A DNA stretch of 64,000 bases. Source: Flavobacterium sp. 11 (GTDB taxonomy: Bacteria; Bacteroidota; Bacteroidia; Flavobacteriales; Flavobacteriaceae). Positions 34,505 to 43,337 of the stretch are shown here, one piece after another. The notes under the pieces were generated by a model, which was not told the DNA's origin, searched no databases, and saw only the letters and a list, made by a program, of their open reading frames with translations. How positions within the stretch are numbered: the stretch's first letter is position 1; each line of letters starts with the position of its first letter. Made by a program: the position numbers and the translations under genes. The stretch is taken from NCBI RefSeq assembly GCF_002754315.1, contig NZ_PEFE01000001.1:62001-126000 (forward strand), given 5' to 3'.

Positions 34505-35290
34505 ATGAAAGCACTTAAAACATATTTTAATAAACGAAAAAGTGCCATAAACCTTATTTTAGAAAAATCTCCAAAATCCTATATTCCGGAGACCTTTCAT
34601 AGCCTTCGAGTAGAAATCAAGAAAATGAATGCTTTATTTGATTTATTAAACTATTGCTCTAAAAAATTTAAACGCAAAAAAAACTACTCCTCTTTTAAAC
34701 TTATTTTTAAACAGGCGGGAAAAATCAGAGAACTTCAAATAGAACAATCCCTACTTGCCGAACAGCCTAATTCTCATTTGCTGCAAGCATACTACAATCA
34801 TTTAAAAAAACTCGAAACTAAAGAACTGAAACGTTTCTTCGCAATTGCGAATAAGAGCTTCGTAGTTAAATTTAGAAAAAAGTACCGCAAAATAATTCCC
34901 TTACTTACTCAAGCAAGTAAAAAAAAGGTTAACCGCTATATGGATAAAAAGAGAAGGGAAATTAAAAAATTAATGTGTAAAACCAAGTTTAAAAAAACGC
35001 AAATGCACACTTTTCGCAAACGATTAAAAACATACCAATACAATGAAAAAATACTAAGCTGCGAATCACAAAACCAATCGTTGCAAAACAAAAATATTTT
35101 ATCGGATTTACTTGGAGAATGGCATGATTACGAAGTGGTCATCAATCATTTAAAAAAAGGCATTAAGTCAAATGAGACAATTTCAAGCGAAACGAAACAA
35201 CTTCAAGTAACTAAAGTACTATTAACTTCAAAAAGAGAATTGTTATTCGATAAAATAAATGCAACTTTACCCTATCAGACTCTTTTATAA
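34505..35290 (+). CDS. CHAD domain protein
   Basis: The 261-residue, strongly basic, helical protein has conserved His/Arg-Lys motifs of the CHAD domain (FHSLRVEIKKMNALFDLL and HTFRKRLKTYQYN). CHAD domains bind polyphosphate through basic residues. No CYTH triphosphatase domain or ppk gene is adjacent. A role near polyphosphate granules is inferred from the family only. Confidence 0.85.
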   Translation: MKALKTYFNKRKSAINLILEKSPKSYIPETFHSLRVEIKKMNALFDLLNYCSKKFKRKKNYSSFKLIFKQAGKIRELQIEQSLLAEQPNSHLLQAYYNHLKKLETKELKRFFAIANKSFVVKFRKKYRKIIPLLTQASKKKVNRYMDKKRREIKKLMCKTKFKKTQMHTFRKRLKTYQYNEKILSCESQNQSLQNKNILSDLLGEWHDYEVVINHLKKGIKSNETISSETKQLQVTKVLLTSKRELLFDKINATLPYQTLL

Positions 35291-35372
35291 ATAATTGAGA
35301 TCAATAAAAAACTAAAAACCATACTTAATAACTATAGGAATCGTGCGTTCCTCCTAAACTATTTTGAACATT

Positions 35373-36458
35373 ATGAAACAAACCATTACGTTATTATTCT
35401 TATTTATTCTAGTAGGTTGCGGCAGTAATTCCACATATAAATCCGAAACAAAAAGCAAGGATTGGGCGATGCTCAACTTTGTAAAAGTAGACAGCCTTAA
35501 CCCCATTTTAGAACCGCAATTAAATCAAGTTTTTCAATCTCCAATAAGCAACAAAGAAGTACACTGGGAAGAACGAAATGTCCTTAATCCATCAGCGATT
35601 GTCAAAGACGGAAAAGTATATCTTATCTACAGAGCACAAGACAAAGACATGACGTCAAGATTAGGGCTGGCTATCAGCGAAGACGGATTACACTTTAAAA
35701 AACAACCTGCACCTATATTCTATCCAGACAATGATACTATGAAACAGTATGAATGGAAAGGTGGCGTTGAGGATCCAAGAATCATAGAAAGCGAGAAAGG
35801 AACTTATATAATGACTTATACCTCCTATGATGGTAAAACAGCAAGACTTTGTTTAGCCAGCTCAAAAGATTTAAAAACGTGGACAAAACACGGTTTAGTT
35901 TTAAAGGAAGAAAAACACAAAGATTTGTGGTCAAAATCTGGAGCTATCGTTTGTAAATTAGCCGGCGATAAAATCATAGCTACAAAAATCAAAGGCAAAT
36001 ACTGGATGTATTTTGGGGACACTGATTTGTATCTGGCAACTTCTGAAGATCTTATCCATTGGAAAGTAGCCGAAAATGAAGAAAGCAAAAAAATGATTAC
36101 CGTTTTACATCCTCGAATGGGATATTTTGATAGTCGTTTAGTAGAACCCGGTCCTTTTGCTTTACTCCAAAAAGAAGGTATTCTACTGATTTACAACGGA
36201 AGTAATGCAGCTAATTATAATGATTCGAGCTTACCTAAATTTACGTACGCAGCAAGTCAAGCCCTATTTGATAAGGAAAAGCCCTATAAATTAATAGACC
36301 GAATGGAAGATTATTTTATTCATCCGGACAAACCTTATGAAAAAACCGGAGAGGTAAATGAAGTTTGCTTTGTAGAAGGATTGGTTTATTTTAAAAAACA
36401 ATGGTTTCTGTATTATGGAACTGCCGATTCAAAAATTGCTGTAGCGGTTAAAAAATAA
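35373..36458 (+). CDS. GH130-like glycosidase/phosphorylase lipoprotein
   Basis: The ATG at 35373 gives 361 residues. A TTG 9 bases earlier is less likely. There is a lipobox at Cys16 (LVGCGSN). The body is a five-bladed propeller with repeats such as YLIYRAQDKD, GGVEDPRII (the catalytic Asp of GH130-type enzymes), WMYFGDTDLYLATSEDLIHW, LVEPGP and LLIYNGSNAANYND. GH130 members cleave or phosphorolyse beta-mannosides. Being a lone lipoprotein, it may act as a hydrolase rather than a phosphorylase. The next gene starts 32 bases downstream. Confidence 0.82.
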   Translation: MKQTITLLFLFILVGCGSNSTYKSETKSKDWAMLNFVKVDSLNPILEPQLNQVFQSPISNKEVHWEERNVLNPSAIVKDGKVYLIYRAQDKDMTSRLGLAISEDGLHFKKQPAPIFYPDNDTMKQYEWKGGVEDPRIIESEKGTYIMTYTSYDGKTARLCLASSKDLKTWTKHGLVLKEEKHKDLWSKSGAIVCKLAGDKIIATKIKGKYWMYFGDTDLYLATSEDLIHWKVAENEESKKMITVLHPRMGYFDSRLVEPGPFALLQKEGILLIYNGSNAANYNDSSLPKFTYAASQALFDKEKPYKLIDRMEDYFIHPDKPYEKTGEVNEVCFVEGLVYFKKQWFLYYGTADSKIAVAVKK

Positions 36459-36490
36459 AAAAAACAAGCATTTGATATTCCAAAACCAAT

Positions 36491-36976
36491 ATGAAACAAA
36501 ACAGATTCAAATTTCATTTCTTTCTAAATCTAATTCTTGCTTTAGTTTTTTTCAATACTGCAACTGCTCAAGAAAAAAAAGTAGCACCAACATCCGCAGA
36601 ACTATATAAGGAAATCGAACAAATGGACGAGATTATGTTCGAAGCGTTCAACAAAAAAGATTTCGAAAAATTCAAATCTTTATTTACTGAAGATTTAGAA
36701 TGGTTTCAAGACAATGGCGGATTGCTTTCGCATGAAACCGTTTTTAAAAATTTTTCGAATATGTTTAAAAATGAAAATAAACTGACCCGAAAACTAGTCA
36801 AAGGAACGCTGGAAGTCCATCCTATCAAAGACTATGGAGCAATTGAAATTGGCGTACACGAATTCAGACATATGGAAAACGGAAAAGAAGAAATTGGAAC
36901 GTTTAAATTTCTTATGATTTGGAAGAAAAAAGACAATCAATGGAAAATATCCAGAGTAATAAGTTACGACCATTAA
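36491..36976 (+). CDS. Exported NTF2-like (DUF4440) protein
   Basis: The 161-residue protein has a signal peptide (to about residue 27, ending NTATAQ) and one NTF2/SnoaL-like domain (AFNKKDFEKFKSLFTEDLEWFQDNGG, then MIWKKKDNQWKISRVISYDH). Such domains bind small ligands in a conical pocket, and no catalytic pair is obvious. It follows the GH130-like gene closely and probably shares its message. Confidence 0.82.
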   Translation: MKQNRFKFHFFLNLILALVFFNTATAQEKKVAPTSAELYKEIEQMDEIMFEAFNKKDFEKFKSLFTEDLEWFQDNGGLLSHETVFKNFSNMFKNENKLTRKLVKGTLEVHPIKDYGAIEIGVHEFRHMENGKEEIGTFKFLMIWKKKDNQWKISRVISYDH

Positions 36977-37493
36977 GTCCAAATCATGAATTTTGTTTTC
37001 TTTCTTTGTAATAAAAACCGACGCGATTCCTGTTGCATCAGGAACAAAATAAAAAAATAACACTTCGCTTTAATACCTGTAGAAAATCCGTTTTTAAAAA
37101 TTTAAAAACGGATTTTTTTTGTTTTTTTTTAATACATAATCATTTAATTTTCATTTATTTAAACTAAAATAAAGACCCCCAATTCAATATTTTATCTGTT
37201 TATTTTGTAAATTAGTGGTTCCCCAAAAGCCATTTATCGCGCTTCGATAGTTCAAATGAATTGCTAAGCAAGAGTTTTCACCATCCCGAAAAATTGACAT
37301 TACTTTTTTAATCGAACTGCATAGAAAATAAATTAAAAAAATATTAGTTAAAGTGTCGCCAAATTCCTTATTTCTAATTAAAAATGGTGTGTTAGCAGAA
37401 GTCTATATGCATCTAGAATGAGGCTGAAATATTTTTTTTAATGGACAACAAAATAGTGTCCAACTTAGTCTAATCAATAAAAAATGAAATAAA
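36977..37493. other. 517-base gap without a recognisable gene
   Basis: This gap holds a small hairpin near 37028-37048, a strong terminator at 37083-37116 and AT-rich sequence with no long ORF on either strand. An 11-codon frame (37441-37473) and a 6-bp hairpin (37442-37462) lie just before the cupin gene and are probably chance. I see no TAnnTTTG box here. Confidence 0.5.
37083..37116 (+). terminator. Terminator, probably of the GH130-NTF2 unit
   Basis: A nearly perfect palindrome with core stem AAAATCCGTTTTT/AAAAACGGATTTT is followed by a long T-run, 106 bases past the NTF2-like gene. Confidence 0.85.
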
Positions 37494-37877
37494 ATGAAAG
37501 CAATTAAAATGATTTCGATGTCTTTGCTCATTGGATTATTCCTAATAATGAGTTCAAATGTGTATGCACAAGACCCAATGAAAGCAGGTCCAAAAGTGTA
37601 TAAAAAAATCCTCCTTGAGAATGATAAAGTGAGGGTTATGTCTGCAGAATTTGCCCCAGGCGCAACAATGCCGTGGCATAGCCATCCGCATCACACCGTG
37701 TATGCTTTGACCGGTGGTAAAATTAAAATAACAGAAAAAGGTAAACCTGCAACTAATGCAGATATCAAAGCAGGAGACGTATTATATTTCCCTCCCGTAA
37801 CCCACATGGCAAAAAACACAGGAACTACAACATTCAAGATTGTGGTGACAGAAATAAAACCTGCCAAGAAAAAATAA
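37494..37877 (+). CDS. Exported cupin protein
   Basis: The 127-residue product has a signal peptide (to about residue 25, ending NVYAQ) and a single cupin barrel. The first metal-binding motif is MPWHSHPHHTVYALTGG and the second is GDVLYFPPVTHMAKN, so a metal ion is probably bound by three His and a Glu-type ligand. The substrate is unknown. The protein probably works in the periplasm. It is monocistronic. Confidence 0.85.
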   Translation: MKAIKMISMSLLIGLFLIMSSNVYAQDPMKAGPKVYKKILLENDKVRVMSAEFAPGATMPWHSHPHHTVYALTGGKIKITEKGKPATNADIKAGDVLYFPPVTHMAKNTGTTTFKIVVTEIKPAKKK

Positions 37878-37897
37878 TCTAATCCTATAAAAACATT

Positions 37898-37926
37898 AAA
37901 AAGCAGCCCTAATAAGGCTGCTTTTT
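37898..37926. terminator. Bidirectional terminator
   Basis: An 11-bp stem (AAAAAGCAGCC) with a 7-base loop serves the cupin gene and the convergent FAD-dependent oxidoreductase gene. Confidence 0.88.
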
Positions 37927-37954
37927 TTTAAATAAAATTATATCACTTAAAAAA

Positions 37955-39517
37955 TTAATTTCCTAAAGACTCTTTTATCATCAATGCACATTTCTCACCA
38001 TCAATAGCAGCAGATATAATTCCGCCGGCATAACCTGCGCCTTCTCCACAAGGATACAACCCTTTTATTTGAACATGCTCATAAGTCAAAGGATCTCTGG
38101 GAATACGCACTGGCGAAGACGTTCTTGATTCTGGTGCATGAAGTACGGCTTCATTTGTTAAATATCCACGCATCGATTTTCCAAATTCAGTGAATCCTTC
38201 TCGCAATATTTGCGTTAAAAATCCAGGAAAAACCTGTCCCATTTCAACTGAAGTTGTTCCGGGAACATAAGACGTTTTAGGAATATCCGATGAAACTCTG
38301 TTTTGTGTAAAATCAATCATACGCTGTGCAGGAACTTTTTGGCTTTCTCCTGCCAAGTGCCAAGCACGTTGCTCAATGCTTTTTTGGAATTCCATTCCGG
38401 CCAAAGCACCAAATTTAGCAAAAGGCTTAAAATCTTCCAGTTGCAATTCGATTACAATTCCGGAATTGGCGGTAGCCTGATCCCTTTTGGATGGCGACCA
38501 ACCATTAGTAACCACTTCGCCAGGACTTGTAGCACAAGGTGCAATCACGCCACCGGGACACATACAAAAAGAATACATTCCCCTTCCTCCCACTTGTTTC
38601 ACAATAGAATATGGAGCCGGAGGTAAAAATTCTCCACGATAATCACAACTGTATTGAATACTGTCAATCAAAGATTGAGGATGCTCTGCCCTTACGCCCA
38701 AGGCAAAAGGTTTGGCCTCGATAAAAATCTTTTTTCTATCCAATAATTCAAAAATATCACGAGCCGAATGTCCTGTGGCCAAAATAAGTTTATTAGCAAG
38801 AATCGTGTCCCCTTTTTGAGTAACGATACCCTGCACTTCATTGTTTTTTATTAAAATATCAGTAAGTCGGGTTTCAAACAAAACTTGTCCGCCACATTCG
38901 ATGATTTTTTCTCGAATGTCCTGAATGATTTGAGGTAATTTATTGGTGCCAATATGTGGATGCGCCTCAATAAGAATATCGGCTGAAGCTCCAAAAGCGA
39001 CAAACAATTCCAAAACGCGTGTTACATCACCTCTTTTTTTAGAACGCGTGTATAATTTCCCGTCTGAATAGGTTCCTGCACCACCTTCGCCAAAACAATA
39101 ATTAGAATCTTCATTTACAAAATGATCCACATTGATGGCTTTCAAATCTCTTCTTCTGCCTCTTACGTCTTTTCCACGCTCAATAACTATAGGCTTCAAA
39201 CCCAATTCTATCAATTGCAAGGCAGCAAAAAGTCCCGCAGGTCCTGCGCCAACAACGATTACTTCTTGAGCTGTAGCCACATTACCATAATCCGGAAGTT
39301 GTATTTTTTGCTCTTGAAAAGGCTCTCCTTTTAAATAGATTAAAACCTTAAGATTGATTTTTATAGCTTTTTGACGGGCATCAATAGATCTTTTTAGGAT
39401 AGAAACGTGCTGAATTTCATTTACGGAAATCTTAATTTGTTTCGATAAATGATTTTTCAACAACAAATCATTTGCTGCAATTTCTGGAGATACTTGTAAT
39501 AAGAGTTCTTGAGGCAT
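37955..39517 (-). CDS. FAD-dependent oxidoreductase, YdhD/HI0933-like
   Basis: The 520-residue protein has an N-terminal accessory domain (about 1-80) followed by a Rossmann dinucleotide site VVGAGPAGLFAA (about 88-99), then FGEGGAGTYSDGKLYTR, LATGHSARD and a C-terminal ATG-like closing motif around YPCGEGAGYAGGI. Bacterial proteins of this kind are named uncharacterised FAD-dependent dehydrogenases and the substrate is unknown. It has no signal peptide, so it is cytoplasmic. It has its own promoter box at 39580-39587. Confidence 0.88.
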   Translation of the reverse strand: MPQELLLQVSPEIAANDLLLKNHLSKQIKISVNEIQHVSILKRSIDARQKAIKINLKVLIYLKGEPFQEQKIQLPDYGNVATAQEVIVVGAGPAGLFAALQLIELGLKPIVIERGKDVRGRRRDLKAINVDHFVNEDSNYCFGEGGAGTYSDGKLYTRSKKRGDVTRVLELFVAFGASADILIEAHPHIGTNKLPQIIQDIREKIIECGGQVLFETRLTDILIKNNEVQGIVTQKGDTILANKLILATGHSARDIFELLDRKKIFIEAKPFALGVRAEHPQSLIDSIQYSCDYRGEFLPPAPYSIVKQVGGRGMYSFCMCPGGVIAPCATSPGEVVTNGWSPSKRDQATANSGIVIELQLEDFKPFAKFGALAGMEFQKSIEQRAWHLAGESQKVPAQRMIDFTQNRVSSDIPKTSYVPGTTSVEMGQVFPGFLTQILREGFTEFGKSMRGYLTNEAVLHAPESRTSSPVRIPRDPLTYEHVQIKGLYPCGEGAGYAGGIISAAIDGEKCALMIKESLGN

Positions 39518-39579
39518 TTTTTTAGATTATCGATTTTTAGATTATTTGACTTTTAAAAATGTCTAAAATAATCCTGGTA

Positions 39580-39587
39580 CAAAAGTA
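39580..39587 (-). promoter_or_regulatory. Promoter -7 box for FAD-dependent oxidoreductase gene
   Basis: TACTTTTG on the minus strand lies 62 bases before the ATG. A repeated TAGATTAT word lies between the box and the gene. Confidence 0.5.
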
Positions 39588-39670
39588 GTATTTTGTATTG
39601 ACTTCTTGTTATTGAAAGGAAAATGCATTTTTCAAATTTTCAAATTGCCTAATTTTCGAATTAGACTTTG

Positions 39671-39678
39671 TAACTTTG
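39671..39678 (+). promoter_or_regulatory. Promoter -7 box for 77-residue protein gene
   Basis: TAACTTTG matches TAnnTTTG, 127 bases before the ATG. The heptad array at 39755-39786 would therefore be in the transcribed leader. Confidence 0.5.
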
Positions 39679-39754
39679 CAATTCAAAAATAGTAAAACGA
39701 TAACTCCTCAACCGATTAAACAATTAAGAATAAAATTAATATTTGATTTTCGAG

Positions 39755-39786
39755 GAACACTGATTACTGAACACTGATTACTGAAC
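39755..39786. repeat. Heptad repeat array upstream of 77-residue protein gene
   Basis: ACT starts at 39759, 39766, 39773 and 39780, exactly 7 bases apart. The units alternate ACTGATT and ACTGAAC. Confidence 0.8.
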
Positions 39787-39804
39787 TTTTGTACCTCATA
39801 AAAA

Positions 39805-40038
39805 ATGTCTAGACAAATAAAACTAATATGGGATTTTCGTGGTCCGGCAGCTGCAAAAACAGCGGAACATCACGAAATTCATTTAAAAGAATACATCACA
39901 ATTGAAAAATTACCATTGAATATAACGGGTTTTGAAATTCAAGGTGAAATGCAAGCAATTGCTTTTATGGTAGTAACGGATGAAAACATGATTCAGGTTC
40001 GAGATGCTTTGAAACCGCATCGTGGGGAGCTTTTTTAG
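39805..40038 (+). CDS. Small conserved hypothetical protein
   Basis: This is a 77-residue soluble protein starting MSRQIKLIWDFRGPAAAKTA, with a His-rich early segment (EHHEIHLKEY) and an alpha/beta pattern, and no signal peptide. I recognise it as a small Bacteroidetes family without function. It is bracketed by ACT heptad arrays on both sides (39755-39786 and 40043-40088), unlike any other gene in this window. Confidence 0.7.
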   Translation: MSRQIKLIWDFRGPAAAKTAEHHEIHLKEYITIEKLPLNITGFEIQGEMQAIAFMVVTDENMIQVRDALKPHRGELF

Positions 40039-40042
40039 TTTG

Positions 40043-40088
40043 CAGTAATCAGTATTAAGATTGCAGAACACTGACCACTGACCACTTT
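40043..40088. repeat. Heptad repeat array after recQ stop
   Basis: ACT starts at 40070, 40077 and 40084. The inverted form CAGT starts at 40043 and 40050. All spacings within each set are exactly 7. The array ends 3 bases from the recQ stop. Confidence 0.75.
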
Positions 40089-40090
40089 TC

Positions 40091-42286
40091 TTAATTAGCA
40101 ACCTCGCTGATGAATTTAATTCGCATCAAGCGCAATTCATCAATATCGTAATCGCCATCAAATTCTTTGAGTGCGTTTTCTATATTATCGGATTCAGATT
40201 CCATAAAATATTCATGAATTTCTTCCTGCTGATCATCGTCAAGCATATCATCAATCCAATATTTTATATTCAGTTTAGTTCCTGAATACACAATTTGCTC
40301 CATTTCTTTAATCAATGCATCCATATTGATGCCTTTGGCGGAAGCAATATCATCAAGAGATAATTTCCTGTCGATATTTTGGATAATATAAAGTTTATTT
40401 ACGGAGTTTACTCCTGTAGATTTCACCACTAAATCTTCCGGACGGATGATGTCGTTATCTTGTACATATCGACTGATTAATTCTAAGAATTCCTTTCCGT
40501 ATTTTTTAGCTTTTCCTTCTCCAACACCATGAATATTAATCAATTCCTCTTGAGAAACAGGATATTTCAAAGCCATATCTTCCAATGATGGATCTTGAAA
40601 AACCACAAATGGAGGAACGCCTAATTTCTTAGCCACTTTTTTACGCAAATCACGCAACATACCCATCAATAATTCATCGGCAGTACCAGTAGATTTAGAA
40701 GCAGTTACAATGGCTTCATCTTCAGATTCGTTGTATTCATGATCTTCAGACATCATAAAGGATTCCCGGTTTTTAATAAAATCTAATCCTTTTTTGGTGA
40801 TTTTTACAATGCCATAGGTTTCAATATCTTTCGATAAAAATCCTGCAACAAGAACTTGTCGCAACAAGGCCATCCAATATTTTTCATCATGATCTGAACC
40901 ACATCCAAAAAAGGACTGTGTATCTGTTCTATGCGCTTTGATTACGGCATTCACACGGCCAATCAAGGTAAAAACAACTTCTTTTGATTTGTATAAATGC
41001 TTCGTATCTCGAACCACTTCCAACAGTTTCACAACTTGATCTATGGCTTCGACTTTTGTTTTTGGATTTCGAACATTGTCATCCATATCAGCGCCTTCCC
41101 CATTAACATCATCAAATTCTTCACCGAAATAATGAAGCAGAAATCTTCTTCTGGACATAGACGTTTCGGCGTAAGCCACAACTTCCTGCAACAAAGCAAA
41201 TCCAATTTCTTGTTCTGCCACTGGTTTACCAGACATGAATTTTTCTAACTTCTCTACATCTTTATAGGAGTAATAGGCCAGACAATGGCCTTCTCCACCG
41301 TCACGACCTGCGCGACCGGTTTCCTGATAGTAACTTTCCAGTGATTTTGGAATATCGTGATGAATCACAAAACGCACATCCGGTTTGTCAATTCCCATCC
41401 CAAAAGCGATGGTTGCCACCACCACATCTACATCTTCCATAAGGAACATATCTTGGTGTTTGGCACGGGTTTTAGCATCCAATCCCGCATGATAAGGCAC
41501 GGCACTGATTCCGTTTACTTGCAAAACTTCGGCAATAGCCTCTACTTTTTTACGGCTTAAACAGTAAATAATTCCTGATTTGCCTTTATGTTGTTTTATA
41601 AAACGAATAATATCGGATTCTATATTTTTAGTTTTAGTACGTACTTCGTAATACAGATTAGGTCTGTTAAATGATGCTTTAAAAGTGGTAGCATCAGACA
41701 TGTCTAAGTTTTTCAGAATATCTTCCTGTACTTTTGGCGTAGCTGTTGCTGTAAGCCCAATAATAGGAACATCGCCCAATTGCTTGATGATGTGCTTTAA
41801 ATTCCTATATTCCGGTCTAAAATCATGTCCCCACTCCGAAATACAATGCGCTTCATCGATAGCTACAAAAGATATGGTAACATTTTTCAGAAAGCTCACA
41901 TATTCTTCCTTTGTTAAAGATTCTGGGGCAACATATAATAACTTCGTCAATCCTGAAGTAATATCTTTTTTTACCTGAGTAATTTCGGTTTTAGTAAGAG
42001 AGGAATTTAAAACATGGGCAACGCCATTTTCAGAAGACAAACTTCTGATGGCATCCACTTGATTTTTCATTAAAGCAATAAGGGGCGAGACTACGATAGC
42101 AGTTCCCTCTTGAATCAAAGCAGGTAATTGATAACAAAGTGATTTTCCTCCTCCTGTGGGCATTATCACAAATGTATTCTGTTGGTTTAGGATACTTTTT
42201 ATGACTTGTTCCTGCAACCCCTTAAATTGGCTGAAGCCAAAATATTTCTTTAATTCTTTGTGTATGTCAATTTCGTTTGAATTCAT
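40091..42286 (-). CDS. recQ: ATP-dependent DNA helicase RecQ
   Basis: The 731-residue superfamily 2 helicase has Walker A MPTGGGKSLCYQ (about 42-50), DEAH box IDEAHCISEWGHDFRPEYR, motif VI QETGRAGRDG, an RQC domain and an HRDC domain (EELINIHGVGEGKAKKYG, about 590). A further C-terminal acidic extension ends the protein. It unwinds DNA 3' to 5' in recombination repair. It is divergent from kdsD, and a post-stop heptad array abuts its 3' end. Confidence 0.96.
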   Translation of the reverse strand: MNSNEIDIHKELKKYFGFSQFKGLQEQVIKSILNQQNTFVIMPTGGGKSLCYQLPALIQEGTAIVVSPLIALMKNQVDAIRSLSSENGVAHVLNSSLTKTEITQVKKDITSGLTKLLYVAPESLTKEEYVSFLKNVTISFVAIDEAHCISEWGHDFRPEYRNLKHIIKQLGDVPIIGLTATATPKVQEDILKNLDMSDATTFKASFNRPNLYYEVRTKTKNIESDIIRFIKQHKGKSGIIYCLSRKKVEAIAEVLQVNGISAVPYHAGLDAKTRAKHQDMFLMEDVDVVVATIAFGMGIDKPDVRFVIHHDIPKSLESYYQETGRAGRDGGEGHCLAYYSYKDVEKLEKFMSGKPVAEQEIGFALLQEVVAYAETSMSRRRFLLHYFGEEFDDVNGEGADMDDNVRNPKTKVEAIDQVVKLLEVVRDTKHLYKSKEVVFTLIGRVNAVIKAHRTDTQSFFGCGSDHDEKYWMALLRQVLVAGFLSKDIETYGIVKITKKGLDFIKNRESFMMSEDHEYNESEDEAIVTASKSTGTADELLMGMLRDLRKKVAKKLGVPPFVVFQDPSLEDMALKYPVSQEELINIHGVGEGKAKKYGKEFLELISRYVQDNDIIRPEDLVVKSTGVNSVNKLYIIQNIDRKLSLDDIASAKGINMDALIKEMEQIVYSGTKLNIKYWIDDMLDDDQQEEIHEYFMESESDNIENALKEFDGDYDIDELRLMRIKFISEVAN

Positions 42287-42309
42287 TCTTTATTATGTGG
42301 TATTTTGTA

Positions 42310-42317
42310 TAAATTTG
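42310..42317 (+). promoter_or_regulatory. Promoter -7 box for kdsD operon
   Basis: TAAATTTG lies between the divergent recQ and kdsD starts, 55 bases before the inferred TTG start. Confidence 0.6.
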
Positions 42318-42371
42318 CAACACCTAAAGGTACAAATTTCTTTTACACATACAAATTTTAATTATTCTGTT

Positions 42372-43337
42372 TTGATATCTAAAGAAAATATATTGGCTAG
42401 CGCCAAAAAAACTATTTTATCGGAAAGCCAATCTATTGCTAAACTAACTGATTTTCTTGATGAAAACTTCATTGAAGCGACACAAAATATCTATAATTCC
42501 AAAGGAAGACTAGTGGTTACAGGGATAGGAAAAAGTGCTATTATTGCCCAAAAAATGGTAGCCACTTTTAATTCTACCGGAACGCCATCGCTATTTCTGC
42601 ATGCCTCAGAGGCTATTCACGGTGATTTAGGAATGATACAAAATGACGATAGTATCATTTGCATTTCTAAAAGTGGCAACAGTCCTGAGATAAAGGTTTT
42701 AGTGCCACTCTTAAAACGTTTTGGAAATACATTGATTGCAATAACTGGAAATACTGCTTCTTTTCTTGCTAAAGGTTCTGATTTTGTTTTGAACACCACT
42801 GTAGATGCCGAAGCTTGTCCTAATAACCTTGCTCCAACTAACAGTACTACCGCTCAATTAGTTATGGGAGATGCGCTTGCCATTTGTCTTATGGAAATGC
42901 GTGATTTCAAACCGGAAGATTTTGCTGTTTATCATCCCGGAGGCGCATTGGGCAAGAAATTGCTATTACGTGTAAAAGACATGCTAGAACACACCTTAAA
43001 ACCTATGGTATCGCCTGATGCATCTATAAAAAAGGTAATTTTCGAGATTTCTGAAAAACGTCTTGGTGTAACTGCGGTTGTCGATGAAGATAAAGTTATC
43101 GGTATTATTACCGATGGTGATATTCGAAGAATGTTAAACGACAGAGATTCTTTCGTTGATTTGACTGCCAGAGACATTATGACAAAAAACCCAAAATTAA
43201 TACCATCTACCGCTATGGTTGTAGATGCATTGAACATCTTGGAAGACTTCTCCATCACACAATTAGTTGTGGTTGACAATGGAGAATACAAAGGAGTATT
43301 ACATTTACACGATATTTTAAAAGAAGGAATAATATAA
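42372..43337 (+). CDS. kdsD: Arabinose-5-phosphate isomerase (KpsF/GutQ family)
   Basis: The frame is open from 42156, but that stretch runs antisense through recQ and across the promoter box. The family N-terminus (ISKENILASAKKTILSES) begins after the TTG at 42372, so I use that non-ATG start (321 residues). The SIS domain (GIGKSAIIAQKM, SKSGNSPEI) is followed by two CBS domains. It makes arabinose-5-phosphate for Kdo and lipopolysaccharide. The stop overlaps the tatC start as TAATG. Confidence 0.92.
   Translation: MISKENILASAKKTILSESQSIAKLTDFLDENFIEATQNIYNSKGRLVVTGIGKSAIIAQKMVATFNSTGTPSLFLHASEAIHGDLGMIQNDDSIICISKSGNSPEIKVLVPLLKRFGNTLIAITGNTASFLAKGSDFVLNTTVDAEACPNNLAPTNSTTAQLVMGDALAICLMEMRDFKPEDFAVYHPGGALGKKLLLRVKDMLEHTLKPMVSPDASIKKVIFEISEKRLGVTAVVDEDKVIGIITDGDIRRMLNDRDSFVDLTARDIMTKNPKLIPSTAMVVDALNILEDFSITQLVVVDNGEYKGVLHLHDILKEGII

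Noticed and set aside
37441..37473. Eleven-codon frame before the cupin gene, compared with the corA leader ORF.
   Set aside because: No promoter box, no hairpin with clear role and no reason to link it with regulation of a cupin protein. It is probably chance.
42156..42371. N-terminal extension of kdsD as a membrane-like segment.
   Set aside because: This stretch runs antisense through recQ and the intergenic promoter, contains no family residues, and the family start follows the TTG at 42372.
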